NCBI GenBank assembly: GCA_030765065.1
Contig: CM060979.1
Location: 14,661,001 to 14,725,000, forward strand
Length of the DNA stretch: 64,000 nt
Source: Deroplatys truncata
Taxonomy: Eukaryota > Arthropoda > Insecta > Mantodea > Mantidae
Direction: 5' to 3'
Below, one piece after another: positions 33,505-43,206 of the stretch (the stretch's first letter is position 1; each line of letters starts with the position of its first letter). A program made the position numbers and the translations under genes. The notes under the pieces were generated by a model. The model was not told the DNA's origin. It searched no databases and saw nothing but the letters and a program-made list of their open reading frames with translations.

Positions 33505-33895
33505 ATATGCTATCTATTTTATCTATACCGATTTGTGCAGAAATGCATGTTTTGAGGCCATTCTTAAACAAGGTCCGTGTTTGTGTGTATAATTCAAAAA
33601 CAGAAAGAAGGATAAATACCAAACACCATCCAAAGATGGGACACAAAGGGTTTCAAGAAAATCCCGCCACCTCATCCACCCTTTACATGGAATATTTTTT
33701 AAAAATTCTTATTTTCTCATAAATGGCTTTAACGATGTTGATTAAAATACCATATATTAAGCATATTTACGTGGAAAATAAAATTTATATTTTGGATTTT
33801 CTTGGGAATAGCTTTTGGTGTCCTATTCATTCGGAAGGAATTTTGTATAAATGGTAAACGTTAAGTGATAGACTAGCGGATTTTAGCTCTATGTT
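33505..33895 (+). repeat. R element, 5' half, old
   Basis: Diverged R from GTGCAGAAATGCATGTTTTG through GGTAAACGTTAAGTGATAGA. The GT tract is reduced to GTGTTTGTGTG. Confidence 0.7.
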
Positions 33896-34065
33896 GGTTA
33901 ATTGATGGAGTGATATGCCCGGTCTAGAAGAGTTGTCATCTGGCGTCTGCATCGTTTCAGGATCCTGAGTTCTTCTCAGGGTTGGTCCTTATATTCTCGA
34001 GTACGATGAAAACTGTAAATTGTGAGTAATGTCCAGGGATACAGGATGCAGGTTTATGGTGCACT

Positions 34066-34815
34066 AAAGAAAAAAATATGATGTGTTACACTCACATGAC
34101 TTTTTCTACTCTTGTATAATGTTATTGCTAATTTTCTTGTAGATGCAAGGGGAATATGGTAGGCGATAGTCAAATCTTTTAAGCACTGGTTGCTATGTGG
34201 CGCATTCCATTCTCTTTGCATGTCCAGGACATAAAAAACCGAATAACGAATTCCCATTTGAGAGAAAGTATAAGTATTGGAAAATTCAAATAAATAACAA
34301 GGAATATCTCGAAAATGGCTCACTCCACAAAAATATTTATATGACATAACTTGTGTGCTTTAACGAGATATACACTTCTTGTGTACAAAAATTTTATCTA
34401 TCTCTTACGGTTTACCAGTTATGTAAAAGCTATTGACAATGAAGAGGACTTTAGGAGACATTCCCAGAAAATTCAAAATATAGATTCAATTTTTCCTGAA
34501 AATGTCTTAAACATGTGATATTTTAATCAAAATCCTTAGAGCCATTTTTGAGAAAATCAAAGTTTTCGACAAATGCTGTATAAAAAGGGTAGTCCGGGGT
34601 GGGAGGTATTTTTTGAAAATCTTCGTGTCGTATTTTTGAAAGATACTGAACCTAAACACCAAGTTTGGTATTTAACTTTTTTCTGTTTTTGAATTATGCA
34701 CACAAACTTGTGTAAGAATGGCTTCAAAACATATATTTCCTGTGAAATCTCGGTATCGAATTTTTGGGTGGAATACAATACTTCCCCTGCTTACTATACG
34801 TAGTAGAGAAAGTAA
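34066..34815 (-). repeat. R element, near full length, reverse
   Basis: From ATATGATGTGTTACACTCAC to TACGTAGTAGAGAAAGTA. The GT tract is lost (ATGCACACAAACTTGTGTAA). The segment between the tail and ATTGCTAATTTTC is deleted. Confidence 0.87.
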
Positions 34816-34999
34816 AAATGAGTTCCTCTACTGAAATTGCCATCTAAACATGAGAAATATCGCTTTAAATAGTTTTTTTAATTAATAATTCAGCAAAAAT
34901 ATTAAGTGTTATAAAACAATGGAACAAATTAAAAACAAGAACTTCCAACCTAATCTACAACCGTAGTTTATCTGTACAGCGACTTTCCGAACGCACGTA

Positions 35000-36078
35000 C
35001 GAGGGCAGTGCCAGAAGTACCCGACCTGACGTATATATAGCGGTTGTTGTTTCAAACATATGACTATGGTAGAAAGTATCACCCTTATAAAGCTTAAGTT
35101 TGAAGTGTGACGATGCTGCATTGTTTAGTAATTGTTTGGCAGCCATTAATAGTAAACTCTCTCAGCGAATTTGTAAACATGGATAAAACTGGTCATAAAA
35201 CTGAGCAAAATCCACAAAATGGTATTGGATGACCGTCGATTGAGTGCGCGAGGTAACAGACATCGTACACATTTCAAAAAGTACTGCACATCGCAGACTG
35301 ACTGAAAATTTAGACATGAGAAAGCTGTGCCCAAGATGGGTGCTGTGTTTACTCACAATGGAACAAAAACAGCGTCGTGAGGATGCTTCAGTAGAGTGCT
35401 TGGCTGCAATAAAGCCGAGTTTTTGTGTCGGTTCATAACCATGGATGAAACATGGGTCCATCACTTCACACCTGAGACGAAGGAACAGTCAAAACGGTGA
35501 ATTGAAAGGGAGAATCGTCCCCAAAGAAGGTGAGACAGTTCCATTTGCAGGCAAGGTGACGGTGTCAGGTTTTTGGAATGTGTATGGAATAATTTTCATT
35601 GATTACCTTCAAAAAGGAAAAGCAATCAATGGCGAGTATTATGCAAACTTATTGCAGCATTTGAATGATGAAATCAAGAAAAAACTGCCGCATTTAGCAA
35701 AAAAGAAACTTTTGTTACATCAAAACAATGCACCATCCATTATCACCATGACCAAAATCATTGAGTTAAAAGCTCTAATTGCTTCTTCGTGCATCCTATT
35801 CCCCAGATTTAGTCCCCTCTGTTTATTTTCTATTTCCAAAGTTGAAGAAATGGCTTGATGGTAAAAGATATACCAACAATGAAGAGCTGGAGTTTGTAGT
35901 TGATGGCTATTTTACGGAACTCGACGGTTCTCACTATAAACAGTGTATTGAAGCTATTGAACATCGCTAGGAAAGGTGTATCGAGCTGAAAGGAGACTAT
36001 GTAGAGAAATAAAGAGTTTTTTTTCCCAAAATTTTTGTGTTTTCTTTGTTAGGTTGGATACTTCTGGGACAGCCCTCG
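35000..36078 (+). mobile_element. mariner element (lineage d), internally deleted
   Basis: Flanked by TA (34998-34999 and 36079-36080). TIRs: CGAGGGCAGTGCCAGAAGTA at the left and CGAGGGCTGTCCCAGAAGTA inward from the right, continuing CC(G/A)ACCT(G/A)AC. The element is about 1.08 kb. The roughly 0.2 kb shortfall is explained by loss of the first helix-turn-helix coding part. Confidence 0.92.
35179..36012 (+). pseudogene. mariner transposase (lineage d), N-terminal deletion and two lost Asp
   Basis: MDKTG is followed almost at once by KIHKMVLDDRRLSARG, which in relatives lies about 75 residues into the protein, so the N-terminal domain was deleted in frame or nearly so. MRKLCPRWVLCLLTMEQKQ and FITMDETWVHHFTPETKEQS follow; the first Asp is kept. 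Then come GKVTVSGFW, IDYLQKGKAINGEYYANLL and KKLLLHQNNAPS, where the second Asp is Asn. The third motif reads VPSVYFLFPKLKKWL, so the third Asp is Val. The end reads CIELKGDYVEK-stop. Several frameshifts also occur. Catalytically dead on three counts. Confidence 0.9.
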
Positions 36079-36080
36079 TA

Positions 36081-36690
36081 GATAGATATATCTAAGATAT
36101 TCTGACTTTGTCTAGTTTTTCAACTGTCACTCCTCTCACTTCTCATTGCCACTGTTTAGTTTTTATCTAATTCATTTTCACTGGGAGTTCACCTCGTTCA
36201 CACTATCACTTCACTAAGGTAAACTAGTTTCATACTACGTCACTATTTCGTTGCGAGAACCGCTCTTAATGTCACACGGGAACTGAACTGTTGCCTCGCT
36301 CTGGCTGTCCAACTCTCGCCTTTTTCGAATGTAAGAGAAAATACTGTTAGGCACTTCAGTCTCGACGGAGTGGGGGCTGAGAGTGTGGGACTCGCCAGTG
36401 CATGGCCATTACCCACTAAAAACTCCTCCACCGGAACGGGCGAAGGGTTGTGATAGGAATATCTGAAAAAGGAGCACGGTCCTGCATAGCACCCGAAGGA
36501 ATAATATTTTGCTACCGCCCAATGGGCGGGAGTGGGCATAAGGTGAAGTCCTAGGCTAAGGACAGGTTAGGAAGGGTGATTTTGGTGTGGTGTGTGGCGT
36601 CGTCTTCTCGCTTCCTCGCTGAAGCCACGATACTTCTCTATTATTCGCTGGTGTTCTGGTGATCTGGTATAGATGCCTGCTGTTGTACTG
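36081..36690. other. unassigned spacer
   Basis: Mixed-composition sequence before the GC-rich LINE block. Open frames of up to 98 codons on the minus strand, none recognised. Confidence 0.35.
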
Positions 36691-36699
36691 GTTGAAGAA

Positions 36700-37450
36700 T
36701 GTTGTGCTTCAGGGTCTGCAGGCGGTAGGCGGCCTGTATTCTACACGTCCTGAAGCTTCTGGTTGATGATACCGGTGATGCTCTCTTCTAGGGCGGCTAA
36801 ACGCATACCGAAGTTCAATAACTCCACATGAAGGTCCTGAATGGCGTCCCGTGACGCCGCTCCAGTCGAGGGTGCTGGTGATGTATCCCGATGCGACGCC
36901 GTGCTGGTCCGGGCTGGAGCAGATTCTGACCATGGTGTCCTCGCTGAGGACGTAGTAGTTTTGAGGCGGCTGCGAAATGGCCAAAGCCACCACAGTTGAC
37001 GCAGTACCGGTGGCGGTTCCTCAGCGAGTGTGGCGTGCACACGGCGGTGCGGTTTGATGTTTCATGCCCGAGGTTACGACAATGTCGGCAAGCTGCCCGA
37101 CTCGGCTAGTCTAAATGCATAAGCACCGCCTTAACAAGGGAAGGCCCCCGTCAAGACCGCGTCGTAGTCGCCAGGGACTGCATGCTTCAGGCGGACAGCG
37201 GCGACGGTCCCTTCGGGTGGCCCTCAGGGCTAACGATCAATGCTACTGCACCACGGCGATGGTGAACCTCGCTGGAAGGTCCCGTGGTATCCCGGTGATG
37301 ACTGTGCTATACCTCCGAGGAGCACAGTCGGTGCTGAAGGAGGGGGCTGCGGTCCCACGGGAGCTGTGGCGGAGGTTGGCTGTGGCTTCTGTTACTGCAA
37401 CTGCAGTCGCGGCGAAACAGTGGCCAAGGCGTAAGTGGCCTTGGGTACCC
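36700..37450 (-). pseudogene. probable LINE ORF1 fragment with zinc-knuckle motifs
   Basis: GC-rich block. Reading the minus strand from about 37320, I see TVITGIPRDLPARF and then, after frame breaks, CRHCRNLGHETSNRTAVC and CVNCGGFGHFAAAS. The two Cys-x2-Cys-x4-His motifs are the signature of nucleic-acid-binding gag-like ORF1 proteins of LINEs. In the second the final Cys is Ser. Downstream (36993-36709) the frame is rich in Ser/Thr/Pro and ends with a leucine-rich stretch (LHVELLNFGMRLAALEES), possibly a coiled coil. There is no start, and it is clearly interrupted. It could derive from the same LINE type as the RT remnant at 28.8 kb, but nothing joins them. Confidence 0.5.
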
Positions 37451-37579
37451 CTCGGCGGAGGTTCCTACCGAAACAGACTAGGCGGCTCTGCGCTGCTTCT
37501 TCTTCAGCATCTCTCCAATTCTCGCGAGACCGCTCGCTTATATAGTCAGGGAATGTATATCGCAATGATCAACTGAGCT

Positions 37580-38453
37580 CGTCATTTGCCTATCACGTTT
37601 CTTTGTTTATAATTTTAGGATTTGTATATATGTAAATGCTTTCATGCTTACTGGAAAAATATAATTTTTAGACAGCATGGCCTAAAAGTAGAAGTTCTGA
37701 CACAGTGCACATCAGCTAAAAGTTTCGGATTAGCGCACTAGTGTGACAAACTTTGGTTTCAAGTCCAATCACATGGCAATTACCCTTTTTATTTGCACAT
37801 TTGTAATAACTCGACTTGATTTGATCAGGTTTTACTTTTCATTGTCGTTTTACAGCATTAACTTCTCATGGCGCTCGCATTATCTGTTCACAATACAAAT
37901 CGCCATACTTCAATTTATCGCAATTCGTTGTGAAGTTAACCTGTGCGTTATATTGGCAGCCTTCTGCTTTCTTTGATCTAAAACCTTATTCTTTTATCTA
38001 GTATAATCCACATTAAGATTAAACGGCGGAAATTATGAATCAGAAAAAACTGAAATGGAAGTGAAATTTCAGAACAGCAGAAAGAATAAAACTAGAAATA
38101 CACAATAAATCCAGAAAGCAATCTGATATAGCAGTTACTCGCTTCATTGCCTGCTGTGAGACAAAACATGTTGAAAATAATTTCACTGAAAATGACTGCT
38201 AACAAATCAACAAAACATCTGAAATCTCGCCTTTAAACGTTATTTCTCTTGTTTCAAGATCTCTGTTAGTTTCAGGAATAAATATAATATTATTGATATT
38301 TTACAAATTCGAGCTCTGTCTAAAAAGTAATACATGCCACGCTGTTAAAAGCGGTTTTATTTTAGGGTTGCGAAACTCAGCATACGGCCTTCCTTTCGCA
38401 AATTAAAACCATTCTTTTAACCCTTGTGTCATGTTCTTCTATTATAATGCCTA
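37580..38453. other. AT-rich stretch, nothing recognised
   Basis: No R motifs, no supported frame and no terminal repeats seen. Confidence 0.45.
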
Positions 38454-38455
38454 CA

Positions 38456-39718
38456 CGAGGGGCACTATTTACATTTTGAGCCTAATAATTAAAACAAAGT
38501 AATTTCTGATTGAAAACTACGTTATTGTTTTTCAAAATATTCTTCTTTATGATCAATACACTTCTGCATCCGTTTGAACCATTTGTCAAAGCATTTATTC
38601 CAGTCTTCTTGAGACACATCCAAAACATGGTTTTTGAAGACATCAACGGCTTCTTCTGCCAACGAAAACTGTTGTCCACGCATTTTATTTGATGTTCGGG
38701 AACAAAAAGAAGTCATTGTTTGCAAAATCAGGACTGTATGGCGGATGACCCATCAATTCGATTTTTTGAGCCTTCAAATACTCTGTTAGACGAGATGTGT
38801 GTGCGCTCACACTGTCTTCATGAAGAACGATCCTACGGTTCTTGTTGGTTTTCCTTACTTCACCGAAGACTTCCGGCAAACAAATGGTTGTGTACCATTC
38901 GGCATTGATCGTTTTACGTTCCTCTAAAGGCACTGTTGCCACATGACCAGTTTTGCTGAAAAAGCAGGCGACCATTTGCTTCGAGTGCGATTTGCTTCAT
39001 CTTGAAACACCCATACAGTCGACTGCTGTTTACGTTCCGGCTCATACGCATAGATCCATGATTCCTCACCTGTTACAATATTATAAACGTCTTTTGAGGC
39101 ACCGCCATTGTATTTCTTGAGCATTTTTGCAACACAAATCGACACGAACATCTTTTTGAGATTGCATCAACTTATGTAGGATCCAACGAGAGCAAACCTT
39201 TTTCACGGCTAAATAATCATGCAATATTTTATATATGCTGGTGGAACTAATGCCTAGGGTTGCCTCAATCTCACAATATGTCGCATGACGATCTTTCATT
39301 ATTAGGTTTTGCACAGCATCAATGTTTTCTGGCAAAACAACTGATTTTGGACGACCTTCACGAACTTCATCATTGAGCGAACGGCGGCCAAGATTAAATT
39401 CGTTATACCAGCGTTTCACACTGGCAAAGGAAGGAGCTTCGTTGCCAAATGTGGAAGTTAGTTGATCGATGCACTCTTGTCTTGATAATCCACGTCGAAA
39501 CTCGTAATAAATCATTGCACGAACATTTTCACGAGTTAATTCCATGTTTTTGTTGACACACAATTTTCTAGTTAGTGTAAACAAAACAAATGATGCTCTA
39601 TTGACAAAATGTTTGAAGTAGATTATGGTAAAAAAAGTCAAACTTTCCATTGGAAACGTCAGTTGGCAACTACAACATTCAGGGTTGACAAAGCTCAAAA
39701 TATAAGTAGTGCCCCTCG
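38456..39718 (-). mobile_element. mariner element (lineage b), copy 2
   Basis: TIRs CGAGGGGCACTATTTACATT at the left and, inward from the right, CGAGGGGCACTACTTATATT. TA follows on the right (39719-39720); the left flank is CA, presumably a mutated TA. 1,263 bp, 15 bp shorter than copy 1 and in the opposite orientation. Confidence 0.93.
38522..39545 (-). pseudogene. mariner transposase (lineage b), first Asp replaced by Glu
   Basis: ATG at 39545-39543 (MELTRENVRAMIYYEF). Open through both DNA-binding domains and KKVCSRWILHKLMQ to about 39081. Frame changes then follow. The first catalytic motif reads VTGEESWIYAYEPE, with Asp changed to Glu. The second, LHEDSVSAHTS, keeps the Asp that copy 1 lost. 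The third, PYSPDFANNDFFLFP, is kept. The C-terminus FDKWFKRMQKCIDHKEEYF-EKQ-stop is complete at 38522. The lesions differ from copy 1, so the two copies decayed independently after insertion. Confidence 0.93.
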
Positions 39719-39720
39719 TA

Positions 39721-40035
39721 ATTGCCTATTTTCATTGTGTGTGCCTTTTTGTGGTTTAAGCACCTATTATGGCTTTTTTGTAATCAGAACTTGTATCATG
39801 GTGTTTGGCTATCGTAATTTCATTATATTTGTTATTAGCGGTTATTTATTGATATTATTTATTAAGGTAATGTTAAGTTTACTATTGCAATTAATATTTC
39901 GCGTCTGAGCCAATGAGCCATTCTTGACAACGTACCTGAGGAAGTTTGTAATACCGACATTCCTTTCCTAATGCCAGTAGCTGCAGTGTTTCGTGTAATA
40001 ATAAAATAATGGCTACTTAGGACAATAAGGAAGTG
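39721..40035. other. unassigned spacer
   Basis: AT-rich; a 99-codon hydrophobic open frame overlaps the mariner end and runs to 39908. It is probably fortuitous. Confidence 0.4.
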
Positions 40036-40720
40036 GCATATGTGGCAGACAGCCCAAGCTGGAGAAGTGGTATCCCTTGGGAGCTTTGACCACGGTATTC
40101 CAGGCAGATTTATATTCCATCAGGGCTTGAGTGGCGGAGAATGAGAACAGGTGCTACGCGGGCACTAACAACACCCTTCCCGAGATCAATGATTGTTAAG
40201 GAGTGTCGAGAAGCTCTAGAAAGGCTAGGGGAATGTAATAGACTTACTCTAGCATGGGTCTCTGGCCAGATGAAAATGAAAATGCAGACAGGCTGGCTAA
40301 AATGGAAGTGCAGGCCTCATTTATAGGGCCAAAACCTGTCTTGGGTATTACCAAATTAAGGAAAAGGACAAATCTATTAGTTTGTATCCAAAGAGTACTG
40401 AAAGTATATCCAGGAACAAAGACATGGCAAGTTAATGATGTAACAACCATGTCTTAGAAGGAGTATTGCAATCCTTAAATTAAGTAGGAAGCATGGGAAT
40501 TTAAAAAGCACCTGCAGATAATGAGACGTTCAGAAGATGCAAGATGTGTGGTGTAGGGGAGTCTAGCACTTAACATTCCAGTGTGAGGCACTGAAAGTTG
40601 ATAGATACAATCAATTTGGTACTGTTGATTCAAATGAGATTGTATCTAGTAAAAACGTAATCTATGGACACCTGAGACATATTAGAGTTTTGGGAGGTGA
40701 TGATTGAAAAAAAAACAGGG
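40036..40720 (+). pseudogene. LINE RNase H domain and C-terminal Cys motif
   Basis: Broken plus-strand frames give, in order, FTTVFQADLYSIRA and VAENENRCYAGT, the helix-B region of LINE RNase H where the catalytic Glu position is occupied by Asp (FQADLY). LTLAWVSG and DENENADRLAKMEVQ follow, equivalent to the WVPGHxGIxGNExAD block holding the last acidic residue, then ASFIGPKPVLGIT. After about 150 bp, CKMCGVGES and HFQCEALKVDRYNQFG correspond to the Cys-rich tail of the same polyproteins. An A-run near 40708 may mark the 3' end. At least three stops and shifts. Likely an I/LOA/R1-type LINE; the clade is not resolved. Confidence 0.7.
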
Positions 40721-41139
40721 GGGAAACCATACAATAAACCTAAGGTTTCAGTCCGGGCAGGTAGGGGTAAGTCCCTCCTGTTCATCTCCCTGTCAAATAT
40801 CTAATCTATCTAGCTGAGGCAGTATTTTATATCACAACACTGTAAATGCCACAGTGATTGTAGTGTAACTTAACATTATTGTATGACAATGATTTGAGAT
40901 GTTTGTTAATTATAAGCATTGTTAGGAAATAAGTTTACACGGCCTCACTGAAACTGACAATAGGAGCGGGTAACAATTTGCGAGGGGGTGAGTTGTTTAT
41001 CAATTATAAGAGACAAGCAAATGACGTCAGAGTAGCGTGCTTTTCTTTAGAAATGGAGGGAATGTCTTCCCTAGAGCATATGTGTTCGTAATTTTGATTG
41101 GATATAGAAATAGACGCAAATGTTGGCGCGCTTTATTAA

Positions 41140-41193
41140 CCAATAGCAGCTCTGTTATAATGTTTAGGCATATCGGGGTGAGGGAGTATAAAT
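41140..41193 (+). promoter_or_regulatory. LTR-A promoter: CCAAT and TATA boxes
   Basis: CCAAT at 41140-41144 and TATAAAT at 41187-41193, about 45 bp apart. The TATA is conserved in the copies at 5.2 kb and 10.4 kb and drifts to TATATAT in the copy at 61.3 kb. Confidence 0.65.
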
Positions 41194-41228
41194 TCTAAAA
41201 CCAGAGACAAGTATTGCCCAGTTTAAGA

Positions 41229-41345
41229 GAATCATTCACGCGTTACACGTCGCACAGTTCAACAGAATAATTCACGCGTTACACGTCACACAGTTCAACA
41301 GAATCATTCACGGATTACACGTCGCGCAATTCTACAGAATCTCTC
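41229..41345 (+). repeat. 36-bp minisatellite inside LTR-A
   Basis: Units start at 41229, 41265, 41301 and 41337 (partial), built around CACGCGTTACACGTCGCACA. Located 40-160 bp downstream of the TATA, so within the presumed transcribed R/U5 part. Confidence 0.9.
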
Positions 41346-41492
41346 GCGTCGTAAAGCTAGTTACAAAAATGTGAAATACTCAAATTAATAATGTGCGGCA
41401 AATAAGTGATTATAGTTACATTCGAAAATATAACAATTTCAGTCGGGCGTGTATCAAGAGATAAATATGTGAAATTAATGAAGTGTGAGAGC

Positions 41493-41498
41493 AATAAA
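41493..41498 (+). terminator. LTR-A polyadenylation signal
   Basis: AATAAA followed by AGTG and, about 25 bp on, a T-rich segment. Conserved in position in all four LTR-A copies. Confidence 0.6.
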
Positions 41499-41691
41499 AG
41501 TGTACAAACAAATTCTTTTATCAGTGTTATCTTTTAGTAACAACTCCTTTCCGTTTACACACCCTGTTCAAGAGATTTGCTCGACTGAGTAATAATAGCT
41601 AGCCGGAGGACAAAGAACCCAAAATTCAAAATAGTAAAACAATAACAGGCGCTCAGCAAATAAGATAACACAAACGTTACCGCGACATAGT

Positions 41692-42085
41692 ACAAAGTGT
41701 ACGGTAAATGGTCAAATACAAACATATATATATATATAACATATAAAGTTTACGACCGAGAAATTGAACGCTTTAGTATTAATTTTATCGCTTTGTTCAT
41801 TAATACGCTAGCTTTATTATTTTCTACTTCCCACGTGGACGAAAATACAACACTGGCCTAAAATGACTAGATTTATTTCACTGCAAAGTCAAAAATAGCG
41901 TGTTTAACAATAAACTGACAACCAGGGCTATTCTGTAACTCCGTTGTTAAGAAGGCGACTACAATTATTTGTTAAGGTTAAAGAACCGCGCTTAACAAAA
42001 GTGCAGTATTTGGCATGCTGTAACTCGTTTGTTATCGCGATATTTATTTTCTCGCGGTTTGTTAGCCCAGTAGAGTGACTAATCT
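41692..42085. other. unassigned spacer with short AT microsatellite
   Basis: An AT dinucleotide run lies at about 41725-41738; nothing else recognised. Confidence 0.4.
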
Positions 42086-42570
42086 CCCGTAGGGAGGGTT
42101 CCGTCCCCTTCAGCTGCTGCAGTGTGAACGCAGCACTCGCGGTACTTCCGACGTTACTAGAAATACGCTGGGCCGAACAATCCAGTACCTCCCGGAAAAG
42201 AGTTGCTCGGATTGGGTTGGACTCGGCGGGGCAGTGCCTCTCGATCACCATAAAAAGAATGGGTACGCCTGGCTGGAATTTCCATCCAGGCGGGGTTATG
42301 AGACGCCCAGATGCTCTCCAGTAGCAAACATAGAGAAAGCTGATAGATAGACCCTACCTAGGTTCTTACGTAGACATCCCGGATGGATTGACGCGCGTTA
42401 AACCACTACTGTCCCTGCGATAGCAGCGGGAGGGGCCTTTTTAAGAAATCAGGTATAGGCCAAAAGGAAAGACCCTCGGGAGTGGCTGCGGCCTTAACCT
42501 GGCATACTGAGGGGAGCTTCGGCTCCGGATGGACCTCGAAACGATAGAGTGGCTAATCGAAAATTCGTAC
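42086..42570. repeat. repeat X, copy 2
   Basis: Shares with 28.04 kb GGATTGGGTTGGACTCGGCG-GGGCAGTG, CTGGCTGGAATTTCC, GGGGTTATGAGACGCCCAGA and the end GAGGGGAGCTTCGGCTCCGG. No LINE coding sequence adjoins this copy, which favours an independent element over a LINE tail. Confidence 0.55.
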
Positions 42571-43204
42571 ACTCTGCGATAGCGTTTTGTTTTCATAGTG
42601 ACGCCAGCGCCGGAATACCGACTACCGAGTGCTTTTGTTACTTTTCCTTGCCGAAATGTAGACAAACCATGCTGTGAAACATAAAATATAAGTGGATTTT
42701 TGAAATTCGTACCATTGCTTAGAACAGCAAAACTTATATCTTCTTGTGGCCCCCGTATAATTATATTTTTCATGGGAAAAACTCGCAAAGGCCTCTAAAT
42801 TGAGTTCAGTTTTAGGTTAGGAAACACAGAAAAGAGAATTGGCAACCAGTTTCATTTTTTTCTGATTCAAGCTTCATTAATTCATAACTACCCGCAATTA
42901 TTGCTTAATTTTCTTAATGTTTTTGGTTTTAACTATGGTTTTTAAAGATATCAGTTGTCATACAGTTTTATCTGAAAGTTTAATACATACCATCAAACCT
43001 AAGTAGGAACTTATTCTATTATTCATGATTTGGCAATGTTCAGTTTTAGTCCGGTTCTGTGGACACGTTCTTGCATCTTAATCTTTGTATGAACATCATA
43101 ATTGGTATCTGATTATTTTCGGTATTCGTTAAGTAGAAAGTCGTAGTGAAAAGAAACGTTAGTTTAACCAGTTGTGTTATCTGGGGGAACGTAACAGCTG
43201 CAAG
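42571..43204. other. unassigned spacer
   Basis: No gene or repeat family recognised between repeat X and the mariner. Confidence 0.4.
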
Positions 43205-43206
43205 TA

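Larger units (their letters stand above)
40811..41691 (+). mobile_element. solo LTR-A
   Basis: 873-bp LTR (40815-41687) from TGAGGCAGTATTTTATATCA to ACCGCGACA. Flanks are TAGC and TAGT, a 4-bp duplication with one mutation. No primer-binding motif or polypurine tract follows, so it is a solo LTR left by recombination. It is the best copy for reading promoter signals. Confidence 0.9.
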
